Below, in pieces: positions 1 to 12,300 of a stretch of 64,000 bases of DNA. Position 1 is the stretch's first letter. Every line of letters starts with the position of its first letter. The stretch spans positions 21,250,875 through 21,314,874 of the forward strand of contig OY755170.1 of NCBI GenBank assembly GCA_963576735.1, in the 5' to 3' direction. The position numbers and the translations under genes were made by a program. Under the pieces are notes generated by a model. The model made no database searches and had not been told where the DNA came from. It saw only the letters and a program-made list of their open reading frames with translations. The DNA is from Bedellia somnulentella. Its lineage: Eukaryota > Arthropoda > Insecta > Lepidoptera > Bedelliidae.

Positions 1-99
1 CAGATTTTTGACATTTCTGGATTTAGAAATTTGCAACTTTTTGCGACTGACTGATACAACCACTACAAAAAGGGATATATGAAATTCATCTATCAATCA

Positions 100-365
100 T
101 TATAAATATATCCCAAAAAAGGGTAGCCACAGGTTAAGAGATAGTAATTCTTTATCCAATGGGTCTCCAACTGCATCGCCCAATAATCACTTAAAAAATC
201 TTCATCTCCTTCATCCTTAATGTTCTTTATATCTATTACAACGCTCGCGGGATTATAAATATAAAAAAACAGAAGTTAAGATAGTGTTTTGGTATTTTGG
301 ATGTAAACCGGATGCAAAAAATGTAGTCCACGCGGACCTAGTCGCGGGCAAAAAGCTAGTTTATA
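100..365 (-). repeat. Composite repeat: SINE-A fragment joined to a second repeat
   Basis: Read on the - strand, this begins with ACTAGCTTTTTGCCCGCGAC, a start common to dispersed repeats in moths and butterflies. It then runs into a SINE-A fragment (GGGCGATGCAGTTGGAGAC, then GTGGCTACCC). The same two pieces are joined at the same point at 24312-24600 on the + strand, so the fusion probably spread as one unit. Confidence 0.6.
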
Positions 366-423
366 TAGAAAATTAAAATATAACTACTTAAATTAAAGAC
401 TGCATACCTACACTAAGATTAAA

Positions 424-590
424 TACATACATACATATACTCACGGCTATAAATCCCAGGAAGGGGTAGCCAGAGCTAAGGAATTAGAAATTCCTCAGCC
501 ACTTTTGTAAATTTGAGTGGGGAAAAGATAGTAAAAATAAAGGTTGTTGGTGATGGGTCTCCAACCGCATCGCCCAAAAATCCCTAAATA
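424..590 (-). repeat. SINE-A copy, 5'-truncated
   Basis: The - strand carries the 3' two thirds of SINE-A, ending in GCCGTGAGTATATGTATG and a GTAT-type tail (ATAC repeats on the + strand at 424-438). The head (GTGTAGTGTCGGCTTAG) is missing, as expected of incomplete reverse transcription. Confidence 0.75.
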
Positions 591-1005
591 AAGATTATAA
601 TTAAAATTAAGATTAAATATTATATAAAAAAAAGGAATATACTACCATATTGATATTAATCTAAGCATTAATTTAAATTTAAGAAGCGAATACAACTAAA
701 AGTGTTATCATAAGTGTACCTAATTATTAAGAAGTAAAATTGTTTACTTTATTGCAAAAATAGGTTGCCAAAATTGTCCTTTAATTTTAAACAAAGACTG
801 TGCATCATACCTAGTAATAATTATTAGAAAACTTGTCAGGACTAGTTTTATTATATTATAGATATCTTACTCGTATAGGTTTATGTTGATCTCCTTAATT
901 GTAACGTTAATTCAAGCTGAGATATTATATTTTATATTTGTCATCAATATTATGTTGAATCTGACTGTTGATCATAAAATATGCGATTTTCGACTCAAAG
1001 ATTTA
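591..1005. other. AT-rich spacer, nothing recognised
   Basis: AT-rich sequence. A 64-residue reading frame at 883-1077 overlaps the SINE-B fragment that follows and shows no protein family. Confidence 0.4.
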
Positions 1006-1140
1006 GGCCTCAAACCTTCACGCCGAAAATCTCCGAAGGGGTTGGCAGAGATACTAATACTTCCGAACATCGCGTGACATTGTCACCTGGTGTTCAGAGT
1101 ACCCACGTCGCCTATCGCCGTCGTCATTTTCGAATAAGCT
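1006..1140 (-). repeat. SINE-B fragment (tRNA-derived family)
   Basis: Matches the 3' part of the better-preserved copy at 27529-27878, including CCGAAGGGGTTGGCAGAG and CACCTGGTGTTCAGAGTACC on the + strand. The tRNA-like head is absent. Confidence 0.65.
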
Positions 1141-1684
1141 TTTTATTACTTTGAATTATCTACATTATATTTTTGATGAATTTTGATGGCCAGAAATGTG
1201 GTAAAAACGGCACTTATTCTCTATTTTCTTTTTTACAAGGTTATTTTTCCATTGAATCATTATTAAAATTAATATTTTGCTAGAATTATGTATATATATT
1301 TAATCACTTTTTGCAAGAAATATGTCCGTATTAACAAAAACTGTAAAATGATATAGCCTCAAAGTCTACAAAATTCTTAATTGGCCAAAAGCAAATCACA
1401 AACCCTAGTATTTTTTTAAATTATTATTCGCTTTTCTTACTTTTCAAAAGGGCCCCTAATTCTTGTGTGCCCAAGGGCCCCAGCCTAGTTTGAGACGGCC
1501 CTGCCACCGACCATCGTGTCCTTGGTTGAGTTGATATAAAAATGGGCCTTATAGAAGTTTGTTCGTTGTTGTTCCAACCGATATTTGGTTGATGTCAACG
1601 GCCTTTGTCGGATTTCCATCTCATCCGATTGAACTGACAAGTCGATTCTAACCACCGACCGTGTAGAACGAATACAAAAAATCG
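1141..1684. other. Spacer with a short GC-rich patch
   Basis: AT-rich, apart from a GC-rich patch at about 1449-1510 containing AAGGGCCCC twice. No gene recognised. Confidence 0.35.
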
Positions 1685-1905
1685 GTGGTTCCGATGAAGC
1701 CAGAGCTTCAGAATTAGAAATTTTTTTAGCCACTTTTTGAACTAAATTGGGGAAAGACGGTAGAAATAAAAAGTATCGTTGGTGAAAGGTCTTCAACCGT
1801 ATCGCCCAACAACCAGACAGAAAGTATCATATCATATCAAGTCGCCTCTTACGAACACCCACGGCAAGAAAAGGGGAATTCTACTAAACCGGCACTACAC
1901 GGCAA
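1685..1905 (-). repeat. SINE-A copy, degenerate, nearly full length
   Basis: From CAGAGCTTCAGAATTAGAAA to CGGCACTACACGGC this follows SINE-A on the - strand, with small gaps. Both head and body are recognisable but the tail is lost. Confidence 0.6.
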
Positions 1906-3065
1906 ATTCATAAAGTAACGTATTTATAATAACGTATTTCAGTATTAATTTGTCTGTCATTATCATATTTTCTATTTTTGACAACCCTAATGGGTTAGCC
2001 TCCTGGGGAGTGCGCTTTGAGTTAATGTAATTTAAGATGGCGGGAACTACAAAATTTTCATCTTTGTAAAACACAATTTAAAATATGAAATAAATAGAAA
2101 TATTGGGAAAAATATTCAAAAGATGAAAAGAAATACCATATCTTTTAAAGTTTGATGTGGTTGATTTATTTTAACAGCAATATACTACACATACAGGCAT
2201 TTTTCCGAGAGCAGTATTCACTGCCACAGACACATATATGTACTAATAAAAAACCGTAGATAGGTTATTTACAAGGAAACCAGCGCTTACGAGTGGCACG
2301 GATTGCGGAAGATTTACGCACACCATTAAAAATATATCCAAACAACACACCAAGAAATACATTAAAAATGCAGGCGAGATAGCACACACACCTCATAGCA
2401 AGCGCTAAAGAAATAAACATATTTACTCCGTACGACGTGAAATATGACACTAAGACGACCGTTTGACATAGAATAATTTAAATCAGATGCGAAAAGATCA
2501 CTTATCTGAGAGCGGGTGGAGTAAAACAGTTCGTCAAAATAAATTTGATTAGCTTATGAATGAGGTAGGGCTAAATAAAATAAAATATTGGGTTTTGTGT
2601 ATTAAATTTTATGAATAAAAGTACATTACGAGCGCACCTTTCCGAAAACACAGACGTATAAGAAGAAGCAGACCAAACATAATTTCTTATCTATAGGTTG
2701 ACATCTATATGATACTGCATCTTTTTACACTCGCCTTTCTCACACAAACTCTGGTGATGGTGGCTTGCTAAGCTGAGTGAGACTCCCATATTATTGGGTG
2801 AATCTTACTCGTATGCTACTCTGTGTGTTCACAGAATAAGAAATTGTTGTTGCGATTGAAAAATAAGCAAGCGACATTTTGTTTTTTTTGTATTGCCATG
2901 CCAATCTACAGTATTTGTTTCATTTCATGTTCATCATATTTTTTGTGTTTTTAATGCTCTAACAATCTAAATCACGTAATCAAAATGTTTATTTAGAAAT
3001 CAGTTCGGTTAAGTTTAGCATTTTGTGTTGATAACGGGTCTGATACGTTGTAGGTTTGGTTTTCA
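1906..3065 (+). promoter_or_regulatory. Upstream region and probable 5' UTR of the BTB gene
   Basis: This 1.1 kb separates the last upstream repeat from the first coding exon. It shows no recognised repeat and no convincing reading frame. The promoter and a non-coding first exon should lie here. A strong donor (CA|GTAAGTG) at 3066 would end that exon. No TATA box or initiator stands out enough to place the start site, so this call rests on position alone. Confidence 0.35.
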
Positions 3066-3180
3066 GTAAGTGAAATTTTTCATTGTGTGTGAACGCGTAG
3101 CTTACTGAAAGTTAGTTGTACAGTTATTTGATTTTAATGTTAGGGCGTTCCATGTGGACTTACATACGATTAATTTACAG
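3066..3180 (+). other. Candidate 115-bp intron in the 5' UTR
   Basis: Starts GTAAGT and ends TTTACAG, six bases before the BTB start codon at 3187. If it is spliced, an in-frame upstream ATG at 3154 is removed, which favours 3187 as the true start. Confidence 0.5.
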
Positions 3181-3186
3181 ACGGAG

Positions 3187-3372
3187 ATGGCGATACCAGA
3201 GCAGTTTTCGCTGCGGTGGAATGACTTTCATTCCAATTTGTCTCAGGGATTTCACGCATTACTTGAAGATGAAGATCTAGTAGACGTAACACTGGCCGCT
3301 GGAGGCCAGTACGTGCATGCTCATAAACTGATTCTTTCAATCTGCAGTCCTTATTTCAAAGAACTTTTCAAG
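3187..3372 (+). CDS. BTB gene exon 1
   Basis: Encodes 62 residues, the first half of the BTB domain. Ends AAG|GTATGAG, phase 0. Confidence 0.9.
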
Positions 3373-6300
3373 GTATGAGTCAGTATTTTTTTCCTTTCAA
3401 GGTATTTTCGCGTTGTCTACGTGTTATCTTGACACTCCTTTGTTTATTTCGCACTGTGCATTGTAATGAATCATTTATAAATAATTACATTCAATATATC
3501 ACTCTTTATGATAAAAAATGTAAACAATTAAATTATTCATTATTTAATTAGGTTATTTATAAATGTATGGTGCATTGAATGATTAGTTACTATTATGCAA
3601 GTGCTTGTTGATATTTTTTCACATTATCAAGAAGTGTAAGTTGCATATTTTTCACATAAGGGATTTTTCTTTTTTAAATTAATATAATAAATTGACCAGT
3701 AATTTTAAGCTTTAAAGTTTAAACATGAAGTAAAATATGTTTATGTTTGGTTTACATTTAAAACAGATGAAATAGATTAGCTCACTATAACAAACATCAG
3801 TTAGATAATAGAAAATATCAACCTTATACTAATGTGTATTAATATATTTAAAAGTGATCAAGTTTCTGTTCAAGTTGTTAAATACAATAAAAATTATACT
3901 GGAAAATCCAAATTTATAGATGTTTTTTAGTTATCACAGGTAATCTGTTTTGTCTAATAGTAAGTAACTTTCTACTGATTTACACAACTACTTCTAGGGA
4001 AAAACTTCTTAAACCTGTTAATTAGTATATAACTCTAGACAGACCCTGGTTTTATATAATATGTTCTACTTCTATGACTTATTGGTACCAAACTATTGTT
4101 TGCATTCCAAAGAATGCAATATGTGTGATAACCTTGCACTATACAGCTATGATGTTGATGTATAATGTTCAAATACATTGATATCTTTTTTTAGGAGGAA
4201 TGGTCAAAGTCTTAAAAAAGAGTGACTTTCTCTACAATAAAACCAAAGCAGTAAAGAAAATAATAAGTCTAGATCTGATGAATTACAATTGATTATGTTT
4301 TTTCAGTATAGATCAAAAATCCAAGTCAATTATCAGAAAGGCTTAAATTTTGAAGTATTTCTGATTGTGTATCTACAAAACAGAATGTTCAAAGTTACTG
4401 TTCAAATACCGAAAGGTTTTCACGGTATGAGATTATTTCTGAATAATATTCATAATGCTCATAATTCTAGCCACACTCTGGAAATTAAGGCCTCATTTAC
4501 ATTCTATTGTCTCTGCCGCTTAAATATAGCTATTAGTAAAGATTATTTTTTGAAAGTAATGTACATAATGTACAAATGAATAAAATAAAAAATGTGATGT
4601 TTAACAGGCTATGTTTGCATTGAAAAGTTCTTGGTTATCACATTTTATGGATTGTATGTTTTTGCTAATTCATGATTATTATACAAAGTCATTTTTATCT
4701 TACCCTTCAATTCCAACCTTACTCTGGTTACCTGCAATTTACGTTTTTGATTATTTGTAAGGTGTTTCCTTGGGGTTTATTATTTATAAACTGTATATGA
4801 TGGTCCTTAAATAAAATTTAAGTTTTTTTTTGAGCTTGTCCCTTCTTTGTGGTAGAAATATAACAATCATTGCTATGCGAACCCTCTGAAAGCAGTGGTA
4901 CTGAAGAAATTATACATTAATCCGATGATGGCCTACATAACTAATTTAGGCTAATTGAATAGGAATACAAAATAATTACATCTAAACCTAATTTAATGAT
5001 GTAATTATTAATAACAAAATTCTGATTAAATTGCCAACTAGAACCAAAAATGGAAATGTCCACAAGATGTTGATTGATAGTCTCTGACCACCTTCATGGG
5101 CATGATGTGAGGAGTATAAGTAAATAGTTGGGCAACTGTCGAATCAAGCTCAGTTGGGAAGCTGCGCTCCACCTTCTGCTCCAATAAATAGCTTTGTTTA
5201 CTGTCAGATATCAATGTAATAAACATTGCTCTCTATATGACCAGTTATGACTTGACACTAGCGACATGACCTCTTACAATAGGCTACATAAAAAGACTCA
5301 TAGTCAACTAATAAGGAATAAAAAGGAGAGCCATGTTACCAAGATCACTACATGATTTAACTGTAAGTAGGTGCTTTGGAGCACATTGTATGCAAAACGC
5401 ACACATTGTGTGCTAGAAGCACACTTGCAAATATATATTTGATTCTCAATGTGTCGAGCAGTTGTTACCTATCAACTGAAATGATAATATTCCCAGCATA
5501 AATAGCTCCCACAATATCAAATACAGTTTTGATAAATGTACAGATTAATATCCAAGTTAATAAAATCAACAGTTTAATCATAATAGTCAACCACTTAGAG
5601 CTTTTTATGTATTTAACATATTAGGGTAGGGTAATAGCAATAATGGAGTGGAAATGGAATGGAAATAGCACTGTTTGGTTGCTAAGAAATAATTTAGTTT
5701 CTTTTGTGCTAATAATAATTTAAATGGTCGCCTCGTTTTTCTGCAAAACGGGTCATATTGCTACTGTTGTGCTAGAGAATGAAAGAACGGTGAACTCCGA
5801 ATGGTATGTGACAGTTTGTGCTCCAACAGTAATATCAGCTTGGTGTGACAAGCGACCGAAGTCAGGAATCCGGCATCTTCGCTGGCACCACGACAATGCG
5901 GCGCCGCACACGTCTGCCAAAACACTAGACTTTTTCAACTCGAAAAATGAGTCAATTCTCCCTCACCCGCCATATTCCGCTGACCTAGCGCCTTGTGATT
6001 TTTACTTGTTTCCAAAAATCAAAGAACAACTTAAGGGGAAGAGGTTTGAAAGCAAAGAAGATGCGCTGGTTGCCTATAATTTTGAGATTTCTTAGGTATC
6101 TAAAGAAAAGTGGTTACAGGTATTTTCCAATTGGTTCAGACGTATGGAAAAGTGTATACGTGCTCAGGGTGAATACTTAGAAAAGATCAATACTTGTAAT
6201 AAAGAATAAATTTTATAATTTTTGGGTATCTAGTTTCTTTTGGCATGCCCCTCGTAATTCAGTGTTTTTAATTTAATAAATATTTACTCTTATGCTTTTG

Positions 6301-9300
6301 TTGTGTTCCACTAGAGCTTCTGAATTATCAATTTATCAGCCAGTAATGAAAGTTGTATGGGTAAACATTGTGAAATACGGATGGTGATACATCTCCAGTT
6401 ACATTGCTGAACAATTATTTCAAAAGCCATAAGTCTCCAGGTTGACTTGTTTGCAAAAAGGGAATAAATGTGTTATTCTAAGCCGATACCACGCAGCCGA
6501 AAGACAAAACCGATGTGATTAACTCTGTGAGAAAGAAATGATGACGATGCCAACCTGGTTGAGTTTGTATTGATGTTGTTATGTGTGAATAAAGCGACAA
6601 TAAATAAGCTTGGTCCTTTTCACACGGCTAAGTTGTCACTCAAAACGACAAAGGATGGCATGAATTTGTGGCAAAATTATACGTGTTTAACGAAGATATA
6701 ATTTTTCGGTCATTCGGGGATAAAACTTTAAATGCTCATGTTTGTAAAAGGATGTTTTGTTTTCTTTTATCAAATGTTTTTTTTTTCATTTACTTCTAGA
6801 CAAATCCCTGCGATCATCCCATAGTGATACTCAAAGACGTCGAGCTCTCTGAACTTCGGCAGTTGCTGCAATTTATGTACAAAGGAGAAGTGAATGTTCG
6901 CCAACAAGAGTTGTCGGGCTTCCTCCACACGGCAGAGCTGCTTCAAGTTAAAGGGCTCACGACTGGCCGAGAGGTAAGAAAGTTAATAGATTAGTTTAGA
7001 AAGTGTTTTAATTTCCATCTTCCTTTTCTAAATTCCATTTCATTGCCATCTTTCCATCAAATACATTGTTGATAACAAACTTTATTTTTGTTACCTATCG
7101 TAAAAATATATTTGTATGTGATATTTATGAACTACTAGCTGACCCGACAGACTTCGTACTGTTAAATTTGCTTATTACAAAATTATAGGCGTTTTTTCCG
7201 GTACTCTTAGTTCAATCAGCCGTGAATATTTTATTGATAATTTTTTTCCGGGATGTAAAGTATTTGGATCATTATCTTGCATTCTGCCAAATTTCATTCA
7301 CGCAAATTATGTACTTGAGGAGCCTTTTCGCCTCAAACACACAAACAACCGAAACTTAACTACCTATTTTTTACCTATTCAAGGTTTCTTTGTACAAAAT
7401 TATTATTTAAAATGAATCACATAAACTAAATTTTAAAAATCAATTGTAAACTTGAAACAAAGCGCCGTGCCGCGCCGCGCCGCATTGAAAATTTCATAAT
7501 TCAACACAACCACCAACGTTGTCTGCCCGTTCGGGTCGCGCACCTCAATATGAGCCCACCCCCACCACCGCCGTCGCCGCCGCGCGCCGCCACTCGCCGC
7601 CACTGTCGTGCTATGCGGACCGACGGACTGACACAACGACGGAACGCAGTTTTCTTCTTGAACTCACAAAATTAATCATATCTTTTGATAGAGTGAACCG
7701 ATTTCGATGAAACAAAAACTAAGTTATACCTCAAGTTACGTATAATTTTTGTAAATAAACATTTTCAGCATTGAATTCGTAGATTTTACGTGATGTGCAT
7801 ATAAACAGACAAAAATTGAAAAAATGATGGAAATGGGTTCTGTTACTTATCTGTTCACACGCTGGCTATTTTTTTTTTCAATTTCTTCAATGTACAAAAA
7901 TGACTTTTCTACATATTTATTATATGTATAGATAACTGTAATATGTTAGGCATTATTACTAATAACACTTAAATGGAAAAACATAACGGTAAAATATTAA
8001 ATTAATTGCTCAAATGAGATAATCGGGTAAATGTTAGGTTAGTTCTTATTTGCTTGTCTTACAAACAAGATAAGGTTTGTTATTCCATTCACCACTACAG
8101 TTATTGGTTATTAAGAATGAAAATTGACGCTATCAAGGCTTTTCTTGTAATCATAAATAACGTATTTGGTAGTTAAGACTGTTATGATTCGAGGAAATAA
8201 ATTTACGATAAAATAGGTACTGCCTGCCTGGTAAAATAGGTAATATGGTCTCTGCTTACCTATATGGGAACTAACGGCTTGAGTATTATATTAGGATGTA
8301 CGTATGTAATAATAAGGGACGTATTCTGTATTTTACGTCTTTGTTATAAGTATACTATAAAATTGGATCAAAAAATTACTTACCATTAGTAGCGTATTCG
8401 ATTTTTACGTCACCGTCAATAATATTGGTAACAACACTAAAATACTAAAAGGTAATTGACGTTTCATTGTTTACAAAGTTATTTTTTCTAATTGATACAG
8501 ACTATATGTGTATGTATTGTATTAACTATGTAGGTTAAGTTTTTTCCAACTATGTTCAATAACCGCTAACTTATGTAGATTTACTCTTTATAATTTAAAT
8601 AACTAGATACCGCTATATAACATATAATTATTTATTTTACAGAGAAGTGAATCACCCCCACCAGTGAGCAGTGAAAACCAGGTTTCTAGCGTGAAATCGG
8701 AGCCAGGCAACGATTTTCCAAGTGCTGATTGGGTGCCTGGAGGTGAGGAGACCATCGCCACGGAAACCACACCGGTTGCAGCCAACAATGTTGAAGACGA
8801 AAATACACGTAGTCCATTGAAAAGGTAACATTCACTCATAATGACATTTACATCTTACTTGTTGATTTGAAGATGATGAAAGTTAAGAAAATAGTTGTTA
8901 AGAGGTCTAGGTCACATGGAATGCTAGCATGACTATGTATTTATAGTGTGTAATTAATATAAAAAGTGCTGTATACACCTATCTAAGAATATGTCAAAAC
9001 TTCGAAAGTCTTTACACTATCTAAGTAACTCCATATTAAAACTTCAACGTCACAACTAAGAGTACATGAATAATGAAAATCTGCTTTAAACAAAACAAGA
9101 TCAAAAATCAACCATCGATATTCATAGTAGCTGTGTAGTGTCGGCTTAGAATGGCACCCATTTCCACCCGTGGGTGATCGTAAAAGGCGACTAAGGGTAT
9201 AGGCCCTATACCTATACTATAGGGGCTTTTTAACTGATTTTTAGGCAATGAGATTGGAGACCTATCACCAACAATTATGTATGATTACAATCTTTTCCCA

Positions 9301-12300
9301 CTCAACTTCTAAAAGTGGCTAAGGAATTTCTTATTCCAAAGCTCTGGCTACCTCTTTTAGGGATTTATAGCCTCGAGTATATGTATCTCATCTCTTCTTG
9401 CATCATATATTGATGTAATTTATTGTGTTTTACTTATGATGTGATATGAAATATAATATATTTTTTATATATATTTTTGAGTTACGCCCGATTTCTGAAT
9501 TGAGTATTAAAGCTGAGAACGACTTAAGTATCGTTTTGTCTCATTCAGTTGTTAAGATTTCAATGCGACAGAAGGATACTTAAGTTGTTCTCAGCTGGAA
9601 TACTCAATTCAGAAATCGATCGTTAGTATCCCACTAATTTGAGCTGTCATGCTCTGTATGCTATGTCCTTATATCACATCATATGATAATAGGATACTAT
9701 AATATACATTGGTAGTATGGTAGAACAAATGAAGGAATATGCTGATTGTTATTTGTCAGTAGGTTATTGAAGAATCCATCAAACAAGACAAACTCCGTCC
9801 CTAAGAAGCGTACGCGATTGCCAACTGAAAATTCAACACCGAACGACATAACTGAATATACATCTGATGGGTACGTATAATATGAACCTAGCCTATGATT
9901 TTCTATTGTTCAAAATATTTCTTAAATGTTTGGTTTAACTTTGTACATGGAGTGATTATATACAAAATAATGAACATGCTTTGATGCTTGCTGCGCAATT
10001 AAAACTGATACGACGGAACATCGAGGTATTATTTTATTCATTGGTTTTAACTGGTAATTTTTCAGTTTATGAATAAAGATGTAAGTTTGACGTGAGGTCG
10101 AGAGTATGAATAAAGTAAAATGAGTTACAGTAGTAGGTAGTCCCCTGTCACGTGAGTACACTGTCCATGCAAAACGTGGATACTCTGAACACAAGGTGAC
10201 AAAGTCACGTGATGTTCAGAAGTATTAGTACCTCTGCCAACCCCTTCGGGGATATTCAGTTTAACTTCTTAACAACAATAGCTGCATTTATTTTAAAGTT
10301 TTGTTCATGTTTTTAAGGGGCTGATTGTGATTATATACGGGATATGTTAAAAATTAGGGTTTGCCGGTGCTAAGAGTTCAGACATGTGGTGAGATCCAGA
10401 TATTTGTAAGTGGTAGTCACTTTCCTGCTGCTTTGTTTTCTTCCTCCCAGTTACTGCCATATAATATTATTAGGCCATCGTCATAGCAACATAGTTTGCA
10501 TTGTGGTTTGTTTTTAAATTGCAGTGGTTATGTGTATCAATTAGGAATAGGGTAGGGTCCAACACAGATCCGTGAGGGCCTGTACCTTTCTTTTACTGAG
10601 CTGGTTATAAATTTTAACTGTCTGCGCGATCCATCAAATAACTAACCAGTGGATAAAAGATCCAGGAAATTTCCTCAGACGCCAATTTACTCTTAAGTAC
10701 TATACGATACGACGACGGCACTGAAAATTTTGTGAATCAAGGAGACACAACATTACTATTTAAAATTTTTATTATTGTTTTTCGAAGAATTCTTCGCAAA
10801 ATTTTACACATTTTTCTATACAATGGAACCAATTGGGGTCTCCAAAATGGCCTTTTTGTAGGCGTCCACAGCTTTGTCCACGCAATTACATACATATACT
10901 CACGGCTATGAATCCCTTGAAGGGGTAGCCAGAGCTGAGGAATCAGAATTTCCTCAGCCACTTTTGGAAGTTGCGTGGGGAAAAGATGGTGGAATAAAGG
11001 TTGTTGGTGATGGGTCTCCCACCGCATCGCCCAAAAATCCCTTAAAAGCCCCAATACCGTTAGTCGCCTCTTACGTACACCCACCGTAAGAAATGGGGTA
11101 GTGTTATTCTAAGCCGACACTACACAGCTAACTGTCCACGCAATTATTTCTATATTTTAGGGAAAGTATAGAAATCATTAGGGCTCAGGACGGGGCTGTA
11201 CCGCGGATGGTCTATAATTCTATGTTTTATTGCACTAAAAACTCTTACGTTCTGATGATGAATGATGCGGAGGTTGCAGTTATCTTTACGGAGTACAGAA
11301 ACGACCTGAGCAAACAAAGGCTAGCATACCATTTTGCATTTCTTTGTATCTCAAGAGGAATAGTCTTAGAATGGCCGGCATTGGAGACAAACGTGGCCAC
11401 CTTTTTTTTGCAATGCAACACTCATTTTCGAACATCCAAACTCGTGACTGGTTTGTTGTTTCGGGTTCGTACGCGTATATCCAGGATTAGTCACCTGATA
11501 CAGTGTTGTATACAGCATTTGAGGATCCTGCATAGAATCTTTCGAGATTTCTGACGCACCAAATAACACGAGCCGCATTTTGCTCTTCACAGAGCGGATG
11601 CGGTATCCATCGGGAAAACAACCTATTTAATTCTAATTGTTCATGCAAGATTATGTGTATTTGACTCATGCCAATGACTAAGGTTGCCTGAATTTCGCGG
11701 TATTTCACATGTCGATCTTCCTCAATCAGCTTACGCACAGCATCAACGTGTTCTTGGGTTACTGCAGTTTTGGACGACTTCGACGGGGATCATCACAGAG
11801 CTTGACACGTCCACTTTGAAATTCAGGAAAACAGGGATAAATTTTGGCTTTGGATGACGCTTCAACACCAAATGCAGAAATCACCCGGTCAACAAAATGG
11901 TTTTGTGTTAAATCACTTCGAAAGTCATAATTAATCATCGCTCTTGAATTTTCTTGAGTTAATTTTATTTTCTCAAAGACTAAAAAAGTTTGACAAAACC
12001 TTGTGACAAGACCGAGAATATTTTTTAAAATAAATATACGGTGTTCGGTTTTTAAAACCAAAGAGTCTCCATTTAAAAAGTTTTTAAAATGACAGGAACG
12101 GTGGAAATATTCCATTCCCGATACTTTTAGTACAGCCCTCCTAGTATAGGTATATAAACGGCTAAACTTTCATCATATTTCAAATTTATATTAAGCTGAT
12201 TTTCTTCTTAGCAAATTTATTTACAACATTCATTTTTTGTGCAGAAACAGCATCCGCTGTACTCATGCCTGCTCTGAAACTAACTAGCCGAGTATTGATT

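Noticed and set aside
3154..3186. Upstream in-frame ATG adding 11 residues to the BTB protein
   Set aside because: A good acceptor (TTTACAG) ends at 3180, between this ATG and 3187, and the BTB homology starts right after 3187.
7433..7710. Overlapping Arg/Pro/Ala-rich frames on both strands
   Set aside because: They follow from the CpG-rich low-complexity stretch inside a repeat.
11207..11554. 115-codon + strand frame that fits the phase of BTB exon 4 through a TTTTAG acceptor at 11160
   Set aside because: The opposite strand is a mariner transposase in the correct order of motifs, so this frame is its shadow. The acceptor at 12786 also fits and leads to the zinc fingers.
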